From the NCBI GenBank assembly GCA_035946735.1, contig DASYYZ010000004.1:38616-102615 (forward strand): a stretch of DNA of 64,000 nucleotides, read 5' to 3'. The position numbers and the translations under genes are program-made. The DNA is from Gp13-AA77 sp035946735 (GTDB taxonomy: Bacteria; Acidobacteriota; Terriglobia; UBA7540). The number at the start of each line of letters is the position of its first letter. The first letter of the stretch is position 1. Shown here piece after piece: positions 8,704 through 17,924 of the stretch. The notes below the pieces were generated by a model. The model was not told the DNA's origin, made no database searches, and saw nothing but the letters and a program-made list of their open reading frames with translations.

Positions 8704-8811
8704 ATGATGAAGCGGTGGCGCCACCAACTGCTGGGTTCCCTGGTTTTTCTGGCGCTAATCCTATGTCTGCTGCTCTTCCGTTATCTTCGAGTTTTGTGGT
8801 GGATGCGCTAA
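8704..8811 (+). CDS. Possible 35-residue single-pass membrane peptide
   Basis: ATGATG at 8704 opens a 35-codon frame, different from that of miaA, ending in TAA at 8809. It encodes a basic start (MMKRWRHQ), about 18 uninterrupted hydrophobic residues (LLGSLVFLALILCLLLF) and a basic/aromatic end (RYLRVLWWMR). This is the layout of a small membrane protein with positive charge on both flanks. The region is only leader sequence for miaA, whose own frame shows no family match here. No clear Shine-Dalgarno precedes it, so the call is tentative. Confidence 0.35.
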   Translation: MMKRWRHQLLGSLVFLALILCLLLFRYLRVLWWMR

Positions 8812-9800
8812 AATCCTCCGACTACCCGCTGGTGGCCATCGTCGGCCCCACCGCTTCCGGAAAATCCGCGCTGGCGGTTCGCCTGGCTGCCGCTCTCGGC
8901 GGAGAGATCATCAACTTCGATTCAGTACAGGTCTACCGCGGCTGCGATGTGGGCTCGGGGAAACTGCCTGTCGACCAGCGGCAAGGCCTTCCACACCATC
9001 TCATCGACATCGTAGAGCCGGGGACAACCTTCACGGCGGGCGACTTCCGGCGCGCAGGATTGAACGTGCTGGCGGCCGTGCGTCGGCGAGGCAAAGTGCC
9101 GGTTCTGGTGGGAGGCACCGGCCTGTATCTTCGTGCGCTGTTGGTGGGTTTGTTCGCGGGTCCACCGCGCTCGGAAGAGCTGCGCAACCGCTTGCGAGAA
9201 TTATCTTTACGACGCGGGCGCGAGTTCGTCCATCGCATGCTGGCGCGCAAGGACTCCGAATCCGCCAGCCGCATCCACCCGCGCGACGCGCAAAAGGTGA
9301 TACGCGCCCTGGAGGTTTGTTTCCTCGCGCAACACCCCTTTTCTGACCTGCTCGGCCAGCGCCGGGAAGGCCTGCAGGGATTCCGGGTGTTTAAGGTTGG
9401 TCTCAATCCGCCACGCGCCGACCTCTACCGACGCATCGACCTGCGTGTGAATGAAATGTACGCCGGAGGGCTTCTCGACGAAGTTCGGGCCCTTGCCTCG
9501 CGCGCCCGGAACTCCGCTACGCCTCCGCTCGAGGCGCTCGGTTACCGCCAGGCCCTGGCGTTCGTCCAAGGGATCATGGCGATTGAAGACGCCGTCTGGG
9601 ACACCCAAACCGCAACCCGTCAGTATGCCAAACGCCAATTGACGTGGTTCCGCCGGGAGCCCGACGTGCGCTGGTTCGGCGGATTCGGCAACGACCCTGA
9701 CCTGGAACAACAGGTCTTTGACTGGCTGGAGGAAGCCATACCGGTGCGCTCCGGGAACCGGCTGGTTCTAACTTCCTCATTTCAAGTATTCGGGATGTGA
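8763..9800 (+). CDS. miaA: tRNA dimethylallyltransferase
   Basis: Transfers a dimethylallyl group to N6 of A37 in tRNAs reading codons that begin with U. The P-loop AIVGPTASGKS lies near the N-terminus, followed by EIINFDSVQVYRG, HHLIDIVEPGTTFTAGDF, VPVLVGGTGLYLRALL and, at the C-terminus, ATRQYAKRQLTWFRRE, all diagnostic. The frame is open back to 8583, but that stretch has no family similarity. The ATG at 8763 or GTGs at 8796/8799 give a normal length of about 330-345 residues. It is followed immediately by hfq, a widely conserved order. Confidence 0.93.
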   Translation: MSAALPLSSSFVVDALKSSDYPLVAIVGPTASGKSALAVRLAAALGGEIINFDSVQVYRGCDVGSGKLPVDQRQGLPHHLIDIVEPGTTFTAGDFRRAGLNVLAAVRRRGKVPVLVGGTGLYLRALLVGLFAGPPRSEELRNRLRELSLRRGREFVHRMLARKDSESASRIHPRDAQKVIRALEVCFLAQHPFSDLLGQRREGLQGFRVFKVGLNPPRADLYRRIDLRVNEMYAGGLLDEVRALASRARNSATPPLEALGYRQALAFVQGIMAIEDAVWDTQTATRQYAKRQLTWFRREPDVRWFGGFGNDPDLEQQVFDWLEEAIPVRSGNRLVLTSSFQVFGM

Positions 9801-9802
9801 CT

Positions 9803-10090
9803 ATGAACATAGCTACAGTGGAGAGGCGTGAACACTCCGAAAAACAGTCCCAGAACATTCAAGACGGCTTCTTGAATTCAGCTCGCAAGGAAAGAGCCCT
9901 GGTGACCATCTATCTGGTTAGCGGAGTGAAACTCACGGGGCGCATCCGGAGTTTCGATAAGTTCTCGCTGATTCTCGAAAGCAATCACCAGGAACAACTC
10001 ATCTTCAAGCACGCCATTTCCACGGTGGTTCTGCCACGAGCAGGCGTATCGCCCGCGCCCGCCCCAGCCACTCCGCCGCCGGAGGCCTAA
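9803..10090 (+). CDS. hfq: RNA chaperone Hfq
   Basis: Hexameric Sm-like protein that pairs small RNAs with mRNAs. Sm1 is seen in IQDGFLNSARKERALVTIYLVSGVKLTGRI and Sm2 as LIFKHAISTVV (the usual YKHAIS appears as FKHAIS). The distal-face and rim residues around FDKFSLIL are kept. The tail after Sm2 is short and rich in Pro/Ala. ATG 9803 follows the miaA TGA by two bases; a GTG at 9797 overlapping the miaA stop is the alternative. The miaA-hfq-hflX order is the same as in proteobacteria. Confidence 0.94.
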   Translation: MNIATVERREHSEKQSQNIQDGFLNSARKERALVTIYLVSGVKLTGRIRSFDKFSLILESNHQEQLIFKHAISTVVLPRAGVSPAPAPATPPPEA

Positions 10091-10121
10091 ACCGATCCGA
10101 CCCAGGACTCCACTCGAAAAA

Positions 10122-11219
10122 GTGTACCTGGTGGCCTGGAGGACGACCCGGCGGCCCGGGCTCGCCTCATCCCAGGCCGCCTTCCGCGACGCCGAAGACT
10201 CGCTGTGCGAGCTCGCCGAGCTCTCTCGAAGCGCCGGCGCCGAGGTGGTGGGCAGCTCGTCGCAACGCTCACCTCGCGCCGATCCGGCTACGCTCATTGG
10301 CCGCGGCAAGCTCGAAGAGATCAAGGGGCTGGCGCTCGGCCAAGGCGTGCAATGCATCATCTTTGACCACGATCTTTCGCCCACGCAGATGCGAAACCTC
10401 GAGCAGGCTTTCGACCTGAAGGTCCTCGATCGCACGCAATTGATCCTCGACATCTTTGCGCGCCGCGCCCGCACTCGCGAGGGCCAGCTCCAGGTAGAGC
10501 TGGCGCAGCTCAACTACCTTCTGCCGCGTCTCGCGGGACAGGGAACGGTGCTTTCGCGGCTCGGAGGCGGAATCGGCACGCGAGGACCAGGCGAGCAACA
10601 GCTCGAGTTTGACCGGCGGCGCGTTCGGGCCCGGATTCAAAAGCTAAAAGACGCCATCGAACGTGTGCGCTCGCAGCGGGCGTTGCATCGCAAGCATCGC
10701 CGCGAGCAGCGTTGGTCCACGGTGGCGCTAGTAGGCTACACGAACGCCGGCAAATCAACCCTGTTCAATGCGCTCACCAACGCCAAGGTGGAATCGTCCG
10801 CGCGGATGTTCGCGACCCTTGACCCGACCGTGCGTGCGTTGAGGCTCGACCGCCACCGGCAGGTGCTCCTCTCCGACACGGTGGGGTTCATCGAGCGCCT
10901 GCCTCCGCATCTGGTGGCGTCTTTCCGGGCCACCCTCGAGGAGTTGGAGGACGCGTCGTTGCTCGCTCACGTCACGGACGCGTCCGATCCGCAGCGCGAG
11001 CAGCAGGACGTAGCGGTCGAGAGCCTGCTCGCCAGTATCGGTGTGGGTTCGGCTGCGCGTCTCCGGGTGTGGAACAAGGTCGATCTTCTGCAGGAATCGG
11101 AACGCGACCGGCTGCCCTCGGGCGAGAAGGATGTGCCCGTCTCCGCGCTCACCGGCGAGGGTCTGGAGCTGCTGCAACAGCGGATCGCTGACGCCGTACC
11201 GCTCGGAACGGTCGGTTGA
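10122..11219 (+). CDS. hflX: Ribosome-associated GTPase HflX
   Basis: A GTPase that splits or rescues stalled ribosomes. The N-terminal HflX domain contains LIGRGKLEEIKGLA and IIFDHDLSPTQMRNLE. The glycine-rich linker LSRLGGGIGTRGPGEQQLE leads to the G domain with G1 GYTNAGKST, G3 LSDTVGFIERLPPHLVASF and G4 NKVD. At 365 residues it is on the short side, ending soon after the G domain. The GTG start is the first available codon, although homologous sequence (LEK) appears to extend a few codons upstream where no start exists, so the true start is uncertain. Confidence 0.92.
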   Translation: MYLVAWRTTRRPGLASSQAAFRDAEDSLCELAELSRSAGAEVVGSSSQRSPRADPATLIGRGKLEEIKGLALGQGVQCIIFDHDLSPTQMRNLEQAFDLKVLDRTQLILDIFARRARTREGQLQVELAQLNYLLPRLAGQGTVLSRLGGGIGTRGPGEQQLEFDRRRVRARIQKLKDAIERVRSQRALHRKHRREQRWSTVALVGYTNAGKSTLFNALTNAKVESSARMFATLDPTVRALRLDRHRQVLLSDTVGFIERLPPHLVASFRATLEELEDASLLAHVTDASDPQREQQDVAVESLLASIGVGSAARLRVWNKVDLLQESERDRLPSGEKDVPVSALTGEGLELLQQRIADAVPLGTVG

Positions 11220-11247
11220 GGCTAGGCGCGGAAGCGCTCCTAGCCTC
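11218..11247 (+). terminator. Hairpin at the hflX stop codon
   Basis: GAGGCTAGG at 11218-11226 pairs with CCTAGCCTC at 11239-11247, with additional pairing inside. It begins within the hflX TGA. No T-tract follows, so it may be a Rho-assisted or weak intrinsic terminator. Confidence 0.4.
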
Positions 11248-11939
11248 GACCAAGGCTCGCCAGGCGCTTAACAGTTTAGTTAACAGGCCAGTTACCTATT
11301 TCGGAGAATTCTGGAGCTCCGGAGCCCGGGTGAAAGTGGGCCGCGACAGATCAGATCAGGGGACGGGCAGGTAAACCAACCGGGAGGGCGGCTTATGTCC
11401 AAGCCCTTGATTTTTGCGTGATAAAGCCTGTGAAAATCGTTGTGAAAAAAGTCTTGGGGCGGGATTCTTACGAGCAAATACGCAAAACCCGGAAAATGCG
11501 CCATTTTTTAAAGCCCTTTATAGTTAGTGGTTTGTCATCAATTACTTCGGGCGAGCATGGATGCCCTTGAGTCCGCCGATCGAGCCTTCTAAAGACGTGT
11601 TACAAAGTAATGAAGGGCTAATCCGGTTTTGCACAGAGCTGGAGGAGCGTTAATAGCAGACGATCGCCGGGGCACCTCTCCTTCGGCCGCATGAAAACAA
11701 GCTGAACCTTCGCCTGGCTACAGCAGTAGTCCAGAACCCGCAGGCAGAATCCGGCCTCGAAAGAGTAGTTACTTGACTCCAAACTGGTCCGGCAGCCACG
11801 CCCTCGCAACCCTGCTTCTACCAAAGGACCCCGTGCGTTTGACAGCCCTCTTCGCCTTCGTTATAGTTTTCCGTGGAGGCCCCACTCGGGTTGAGCCTCT
11901 AACCTGTTTTTCCGCTCAGGGGGCTGAAGCGAAGCGTCC
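11248..11939. other. Long intergenic stretch without recognisable gene
   Basis: About 690 bases between hflX and pgsA. It is noticeably more AT-rich than the surrounding genes around 11400-11530 (for example a run of seven T near 11500). It has no ORF with family features, no tRNA and no riboswitch pattern that I can identify. It could hold the pgsA promoter, a small RNA or decayed sequence. Confidence 0.5.
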
Positions 11940-12557
11940 ATGAGCCTTCCCAATTCGTTAACCCTGCTTCGGATTTTCTTCGTCCCTCTGCTGGTAGCAC
12001 TCCTTCTCACAACCCAGCGCAACATGGACCTCTGGGCCGTCGGCGTTTTTCTCGCCGCGGCCACCACGGATCTCCTGGACGGCTACTTCGCGCGCCGGCG
12101 GGCTCAAGTCTCGCGCCTCGGCACGCTGCTCGATCCCATCGCCGACAAATTGCTGACGTCGGCGGCCTTCATCTCTCTGGTTGAACTTCACCTGATTCCC
12201 GCCTGGGTCGTGGTGATCATCGTCGGCCGCGAGTTCGCAGTCTCAGGCCTGAGGGCGATTGCCTCGAGCGAAGGCTTTATCATTCAGGCTTCGGATCTCG
12301 GCAAGGCCAAAATGGTTCTGCAAGTGGCCGCTATTACCGCGATTGTCCTCGAGCCCCGATTTCCTGGCGTCAAGCCTGTCTCGCGGCTCCTTTTGTGGAT
12401 GGTCGTAATCTCGGCTCTGGTTTCGGCAGGCCATTACTTCTGGAAATTCTGGCGCAAGCTTGACGAGGACATCAAGGGTCCCCTGCGACATCGAGTCGTA
12501 GTGCTGCCGGGAGCGGAAGAAAGGGCGGAGGAGAAGGATGTCGCCGCTCAGCGATGA
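11940..12557 (+). CDS. pgsA: CDP-diacylglycerol--glycerol-3-phosphate 3-phosphatidyltransferase
   Basis: Makes phosphatidylglycerophosphate, the committed step to phosphatidylglycerol and cardiolipin, in the inner membrane. The CDP-alcohol phosphatidyltransferase motif DG-AR-G-D-D is complete in DLLDGYFARRRAQVSRLG followed by TLLDPIADK. Several membrane helices surround it, and the N-terminus is the typical NSLTLLRIFFVPLLVALLL. Its 205 residues are slightly longer than usual owing to a charged cytoplasmic tail. The last 20 bases overlap the next gene. Confidence 0.92.
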   Translation: MSLPNSLTLLRIFFVPLLVALLLTTQRNMDLWAVGVFLAAATTDLLDGYFARRRAQVSRLGTLLDPIADKLLTSAAFISLVELHLIPAWVVVIIVGREFAVSGLRAIASSEGFIIQASDLGKAKMVLQVAAITAIVLEPRFPGVKPVSRLLLWMVVISALVSAGHYFWKFWRKLDEDIKGPLRHRVVVLPGAEERAEEKDVAAQR

Positions 12558-13134
12558 GGATGGCCACCGCCTGCTGGGCGTTGCCCGCCGTGCGCTCGAA
12601 GAGAGTGTCCGGGGAAAAGACCTTCCTGAAGTCCACGAATTCTCCGGCGCGGCTCTGGAAAGAGCAGGGGTGTTTGTCACCCTGCGCAATCAGGGCGCGC
12701 TCCGCGGATGCATCGGCCAGGTGGAACCGTGCGAGTCTTTGATGGAGACAATGGTGAAGTGCGCTGCCGCAGCGGCCCTTCACGATCCACGCTTTTTCCC
12801 CGTTGGCCCTTCGGAGTTGCCGGACCTCTCCATCGAAATCAACGTCCTTTCCCCGCCGTTCGATATTCGTCCCGAGGAAATCGAGATCGGACGGCACGGA
12901 CTCCTCGTCTCGTCACTGTTCGCCCGGGGGCTTTTGTTGCCGGAGGTGGCGGTGGACTGGAACTGGAATGCGGAACGATTCCTCGACGAAACCTGCCGCA
13001 AGGCAGGCCTTCCTGCAGGGGCATGGCGCCGCGGCGCGAGGATACAAGCCTTTACAACCCAGGCGTTCGCGGAACCAGGATTCCATACCGCCATCCGGAC
13101 CGGCGCGGCGGGGCGCTCGCCAAAATACAGATAG
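12538..13134 (+). CDS. AMMECR1-domain protein (AmmeMemoRadiSam system protein A)
   Basis: A 198-residue AMMECR1-domain protein. The signature LRGCIGQVEPCESL is present together with ALHDPRFFPVGPSELPDLSIEINVLSP and GLLLPEVAVDWNWNAERFLDETCRKAG. The biochemical function is not firmly known; in other genomes it sits with Memo and a radical SAM protein, neither of which is here. It overlaps pgsA by 20 bases, indicating co-translation. Confidence 0.87.
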   Translation: MSPLSDEDGHRLLGVARRALEESVRGKDLPEVHEFSGAALERAGVFVTLRNQGALRGCIGQVEPCESLMETMVKCAAAAALHDPRFFPVGPSELPDLSIEINVLSPPFDIRPEEIEIGRHGLLVSSLFARGLLLPEVAVDWNWNAERFLDETCRKAGLPAGAWRRGARIQAFTTQAFAEPGFHTAIRTGAAGRSPKYR

Positions 13135-13288
13135 GTTTGACCACGATGCCACGCACTTAGCGCCCTGGCAAGCCAAATCTATGAAAACACGGCGGGGCGC
13201 TCGCAAGTCGGGTTGTCGGCGTCAGGCGATGGAGCTAACACCCCCATAGTCGGGGCAATCTTATTAAGCTTCTATTAAACCTCGAGAA

Positions 13289-16171
13289 TTGAGGCTGGAA
13301 CGCGAAATCGACACCCGCCGCGGAGTCGATTTTCAGCTAACATGGGGCAGAGAGCTATCAGCCTTGATAATCGGAGACTTTTTGATTCTACCGCTGCTTT
13401 CCCTGCTTGCAGGCGCTTGCTATTTTGCGGCCGATGATGGTGCCTCAGGATCGCGCTGGCACAGGGCGATTGAAGCCGGTCATCGCGCCTACAATGAGGG
13501 CCGCTACGCCGAGGCTGAGAAAGAATATCGGATCGCTCTCGAGGAAGCCAGGACGTTCAAGCCGGGTGATCCTCGCCTTCCATTGACCCTCAACGATCTC
13601 GGCGAGGCTTGCCGCATCCAGGGAAAATTCGAGCAGGCTGAGCCGCTCCTCGTCGAAGCCCTCACCTTCTACAAAGAGTACTCGGGCGGCGATGATCTGA
13701 GCGTGGCGCAACCTTTGAACAATCTGGCTGCGTTGTTCGCCGCGCAAGGACGGTTGACCGAGGCGGTTCCGATCTACCGTCAGGCCATTGAAATTGAGGA
13801 AGAGTCACTAGGCCGCGAGCACCCGGTGGTAGCCACGAGCCTTAACAATCTCGCCCTCGTATATCGGATACAGGGAGAGTACGCCGAAGCCTTGCCGCTG
13901 CTCACGCGAGCCTTGCGTATCGGGATTGCGAGCACGGGCCAGGAACATCCTCACGTGGCGACTGCTTTCAATAATTTGGCCAGCGTTTGTTTCGCGCTGG
14001 GCCGTCGGGACGAGGCTGAGACATTTTTCAAACAGGCCCTTGCCATCAAGCAGCGAACGCTGGGAGCGTTTCATCCCGAGGTGGCGGTTATCCTTGAAAA
14101 TCTCGGAGAGCTAAACCTGTGCCAAGACCGTGCAGAGGACGCAGAGAATCTGTTTCGGCGCTCGCGCGCGATCGAAGCCTGCCTCAGCGCCGGGAAGTCT
14201 GACGCTGAACGCGACGGCTTGGCTGCCGAGGCCCTCCATGGAGTGCTGGCTGACATCGCGATCCAGGACATTTCCGAAACGCTGAAGGGGATAAACCAAG
14301 CGATGCTCAAGTCCCGCCAGGAACGGCCAGGGCTTCGCTACGGAAAGCGGGATGGTTTCGAGGCTGTACTGGCGGATATTGCCACGGCCGAAGAATCAGT
14401 GCCGGCGGGCGGCAACGGCGCCGGATTCGAGGCGGCGAACCCGCCCGCGATCCCTTTGCCCACGGTCGAAGATAACGCGAACGGCGAAGAGGCCCCTCTT
14501 CCATCAGGGCGCGAAGGAAAGAAATGGGAGCCTGAAAGTGAGTCCCCGGAACCAATGTCGAGGATCGAAGCTGATGTGCCGGAACCCGACGTTTCCGGAA
14601 TCCCGAACTTCGAGCCAGCCGTGTCGAGCCCGGTTGGCGCCGGGAGCGAGTTGCTGGCCGTTTCGGAGTCCCCGGCGTTGGCTCCATCCGAACCGATGGC
14701 TGAGGCTGGAGAAGTGACGCGAAGCCTGCCTCCGGAAATCAGTCTACCCGCACCGCCCTTGGAAGCGGTTTTCGGCGAGTCTCCGGGATTGTCGCCCGCC
14801 GAATCGCCGCTGTTAGAACCCGGATGGACGGCGGGCGAGACCGCCGCAGCGGGCGAATCCATTGCCGAGGCTTCCATTGCGGAGGCACCGCTGCTGCGGC
14901 CTACGGCTCCTCGAGCGTCTCGGAATGATCTTCCGCTGGTTACTAGCGGTCCGCTATCGTCCGCGTCGCCTGATCTCCTGGTAGCCGCTGCGGAAGGTTC
15001 AGGCGTTGCGGTCAGGCCGGCGGATACTCTGCCCTTGACCCAGCCTGCGGAGCCGGAAGGGACTTCGATTGACGACGGCGGCCTCGAAGCGGAGTTGCGA
15101 TCGTGGATTGTTGCGCGCGAGGCAGACCTCGGCGGGAACCATCCCGAATTGATTCCAAAGCTCAATCAGCTGGCTTTGGTCTGCTCCGTGAAGGGCCGGC
15201 TAGAGGAGGCCGAGCAGGTCCATCGGCGTGTCCTTGATATCAGAGAGTCGCAATTTGGGCGACAGCACCCGTCTCTAGTTCCGACGATTGAGCGGCTCGC
15301 CGGGATCCTCTATGAGCTGAGCCGGTATGCGGAGTCTGAATTGTGCTGGAGGCGAATCCTGGAACTGGATGAAGGACGCTTCGGTCCGGAGCACTCCGCG
15401 GTGGCTGTGGACTTGGGAAAGATCGCTGAGAGCGCGCAGGCGCAGGCTAAACTGGAGGAAGCACGGGGCTGGTACGAGCGATCCCTCGCGATCTGGCAGG
15501 AAAACGAGGGGGCGGAGTGCCCAGAAGTGGGACGGACTCTGGAAAAGATGGCGCTTCTCGATAGGACGATGGGCGATCGTGAAAAAGCGGCTGAACGGCT
15601 GCGACAGTCTCTGGAGATCAACGAGAGGGTTTTTGGCGAAGGGCATCCCGCCCTGGCCTCAGGCTTGAATGGCCTCGCGGCTCTGTATAGCGAAGATCGA
15701 AAAGTGGCCCAGGCAGAGACTCTGCTCCGGCTGGCGGTTGAGATCCAGGATGGCGCCGTCGGACCGGGCCACCTGAGCCTGGCTCATACCCTGAACAACC
15801 TGGCAGCGCTCTACGCCAGTCAAGGCCAGTACGGCGAAGCCGAGTCCCTCTTCCTGCGGGCTCTGGGGATCAAGAAGGAAGCCTGGGGAGACCATCACCC
15901 CGGCTTGGCGAACACGTTAGAGAACCTGGCCATTCTCTATGAAAGCCACCAGCGTTATGACTTGGCCGAGGAGTTTTTCCGGCGGGCCCTGGACGAGCTG
16001 GAACGGGCCCTGGGCCGTGAGCATGGCAGCCTCGTGCCGAGCCTCGGCCACTACGCCAGCTTCTTGCGAAAAGTCGGAAGGGGCGACGAAGCTCGTCGGC
16101 TCGAAAGGCGCGCGCGCGCCATTCGCAGCGCGGCGGAGAAGCCTAAACTCGCGGCGAATCGCCTAGGCTAG
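13289..16171 (+). CDS. Large tetratricopeptide-repeat protein with low-complexity centre
   Basis: A 960-residue protein built from two blocks of kinesin-light-chain-type TPRs (repeat cores such as NNLAALFAAQGRLTEAVPIY), about residues 58-300 and 610-935. Between them is a Glu/Pro/Ser/Ala-rich, probably disordered segment of some 270 residues. The N-terminus carries one hydrophobic segment (LIIGDFLILPLLSLLAGACYF), either a signal/anchor or a poor lipobox around AGAC. The start is TTG 13289; a later TTG just before that segment is also plausible. Role: protein scaffold, partner unknown. Confidence 0.8.
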   Translation: MRLEREIDTRRGVDFQLTWGRELSALIIGDFLILPLLSLLAGACYFAADDGASGSRWHRAIEAGHRAYNEGRYAEAEKEYRIALEEARTFKPGDPRLPLTLNDLGEACRIQGKFEQAEPLLVEALTFYKEYSGGDDLSVAQPLNNLAALFAAQGRLTEAVPIYRQAIEIEEESLGREHPVVATSLNNLALVYRIQGEYAEALPLLTRALRIGIASTGQEHPHVATAFNNLASVCFALGRRDEAETFFKQALAIKQRTLGAFHPEVAVILENLGELNLCQDRAEDAENLFRRSRAIEACLSAGKSDAERDGLAAEALHGVLADIAIQDISETLKGINQAMLKSRQERPGLRYGKRDGFEAVLADIATAEESVPAGGNGAGFEAANPPAIPLPTVEDNANGEEAPLPSGREGKKWEPESESPEPMSRIEADVPEPDVSGIPNFEPAVSSPVGAGSELLAVSESPALAPSEPMAEAGEVTRSLPPEISLPAPPLEAVFGESPGLSPAESPLLEPGWTAGETAAAGESIAEASIAEAPLLRPTAPRASRNDLPLVTSGPLSSASPDLLVAAAEGSGVAVRPADTLPLTQPAEPEGTSIDDGGLEAELRSWIVAREADLGGNHPELIPKLNQLALVCSVKGRLEEAEQVHRRVLDIRESQFGRQHPSLVPTIERLAGILYELSRYAESELCWRRILELDEGRFGPEHSAVAVDLGKIAESAQAQAKLEEARGWYERSLAIWQENEGAECPEVGRTLEKMALLDRTMGDREKAAERLRQSLEINERVFGEGHPALASGLNGLAALYSEDRKVAQAETLLRLAVEIQDGAVGPGHLSLAHTLNNLAALYASQGQYGEAESLFLRALGIKKEAWGDHHPGLANTLENLAILYESHQRYDLAEEFFRRALDELERALGREHGSLVPSLGHYASFLRKVGRGDEARRLERRARAIRSAAEKPKLAANRLG

Positions 16172-16183
16172 ACTAGTCTAGCC
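16166..16183 (+). terminator. Palindrome at the TPR gene stop
   Basis: GGCTAGACTAGTCTAGCC is a perfect 18-base palindrome overlapping the TAG stop (16169-16171). It is followed by GTTTGTTG, a weak T-rich end. Probable transcript-end hairpin. Confidence 0.4.
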
Positions 16184-16305
16184 GTTTGTTGAAAGACGAT
16201 TGGGCACCTTGCCAGAGAACACGGCTTGAGCCGTGCCGCCCGCGGCACTTCCCCATTGTCACCGGCGGGGAAGGAACCGCGGGTCGGGTTTCAGCACAAA
16301 GCCTG

Positions 16306-17553
16306 CTACCGTGGCGGCAAGCCGGCGTTCAGGCTGAATACCGTGCCGTCGCCGAAATGGTTCTTCGGGGCCTTGCCGTAAGAATAGGTGGATCCCCACA
16401 GTATCCCGTTTGGCGCTTGGATGAGCCCGGCTGGATAAGCGCCCACGGCTGCAGTCGAGGAGAACGGAGAGAGCGTCTGAATCAGGCTCCCGTCGGAAGG
16501 CGAAAGCGTGATGACGTCTCCGTAGCCTTCGCCGCTGCTGCCGTTAAGATTGGCGACCCAGAGGTTGCCATCACTGGCGGACAGCATCGTTTGGGGGCTG
16601 CCAGCCCCTTCAAGGGTGGTGTAGAAGGGGAAAAGCTGCAGATTGGTGCCGTCCGGATCCACCTCAACGACACCCGCACCGGAGACGCCGTAAATGCCGT
16701 ACACACCGTAAAGGTTGCCGTTCGGGCCGAAAGTCATAAGGGACCCGGAGGACGGCAGGCCGTTAAACTCCGGGAAATTCAACGCCACCGCTGTCAAATT
16801 TCCAGTGGCTTCCGTGTAGTGGAACAACATCTCGCCGAGCGATCCAAACGAATCACCGTAGAAAGTGCCGTCCGAGGCCAAAATGAGACCCGAGGGGCTT
16901 TCGCCGGTGGTCGAGAAATTGAAATTGGAGACGACCTCGAAAGCACCGGATGATGGAGTCACGCGAAAAATCGTGCCGTAGCCCCCGGTCCCTCCGGAGA
17001 AACTCGTGCCGTACAAATTACCGTCGGTTCCCACCACCAAGCCGCTCACGGACTCGCCTCCGTCGGCGCAGTTCGCCTCGGAGCAGAATTTGTGGAGCAC
17101 TTGAAACCCGGATCCATTTGCGTTCACCCGATACAGCACGCCATAGCCACAGTAGCCATTGCAGCCATCGATTCCGCCAAAGAGCGTCGTACCGTAGATC
17201 TTGCCATCGGGCCCTTGGCGAAGCAGGCCCGGGAGGTTGCCCTCCGGGTACGTCTCAGTCGTTCCCGCGCCGAACGTGTGCAGCAGTGTAAATTTCCCGG
17301 CAGGCGTGAGCGAATACACTGTTCCGCCGGTGGGCGATGAGCTTCCTTCCATAGAATCCTGGGCGGAGCCGTAGAAATTGCCATCGGACCCGAGGCTGAG
17401 CGCCCCGGCCCTGCCGCCGTCGGGACACGGCCCGGTCCTCTGGAATTGGCTGCCATCGCAGGTTAAGGTGTAAAGAGCGGCGAACTGTGGGCCAGCGGCA
17501 TACGCGGAGCCAGCCAGCAAAGCGAAAAGGACAACCAGCGTGATCTTTTTCAT
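16306..17553 (-). CDS. Exported TIGR03803 (GloVer) tandem-repeat protein
   Basis: A 415-residue secreted protein. The signal peptide MKKITLVVLFALLAGSAYAA is followed by about eight repeats of roughly 45 residues. Each carries the pattern DGNFYGS / DGKIYGTTLFGG / GTIFRVTPSSG / L-H-F typical of the repeat family with GloVer anchors, expected to form a beta-propeller or similar surface domain. Start 17553 has AGAGGA upstream; the frame extends to 17601 without support. Such proteins are abundant in Acidobacteria and their function is unknown. The gene is convergent with the TPR gene. Confidence 0.83.
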   Translation of the reverse strand: MKKITLVVLFALLAGSAYAAGPQFAALYTLTCDGSQFQRTGPCPDGGRAGALSLGSDGNFYGSAQDSMEGSSSPTGGTVYSLTPAGKFTLLHTFGAGTTETYPEGNLPGLLRQGPDGKIYGTTLFGGIDGCNGYCGYGVLYRVNANGSGFQVLHKFCSEANCADGGESVSGLVVGTDGNLYGTSFSGGTGGYGTIFRVTPSSGAFEVVSNFNFSTTGESPSGLILASDGTFYGDSFGSLGEMLFHYTEATGNLTAVALNFPEFNGLPSSGSLMTFGPNGNLYGVYGIYGVSGAGVVEVDPDGTNLQLFPFYTTLEGAGSPQTMLSASDGNLWVANLNGSSGEGYGDVITLSPSDGSLIQTLSPFSSTAAVGAYPAGLIQAPNGILWGSTYSYGKAPKNHFGDGTVFSLNAGLPPR

Positions 17554-17924
17554 TGTGAGTACATTCCTCTTGACCGCAAGATTTGTGCAGAAGCTGTGCA
17601 CTGCCGATTTTTACTCCAGGCGCGAAATGCACGTGTCATAAGAATGTAAACATTTAAGTCATATGCCCTTGAAACCGCCGCCGAGCGCACAGTGGTCTCC
17701 GCCCGGCCTGATTCGGAATGTCCGGCGATAGTGAGGCCGACGTCTTTTCCGTGAAACTACAGGAAGCCGAGGGTCGCTATTGTCAGTGAACTGCGGGACC
17801 ATGACGTTATCATCCGTCACGAGCGTGACGAAATTGTCGGCCTGACCGTATTGCACGCGGGCAAGCCCTGGAGAAGGCGAGCCCCGCGTCAAGCCAGGGT
17901 CGAAAATCCCGGCGCTCACGTCGC

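Noticed and set aside
8583..8762. Use of the first 60 codons of the miaA frame
   Set aside because: No family similarity before about 8796; the typical MiaA begins within a few residues of the P-loop.
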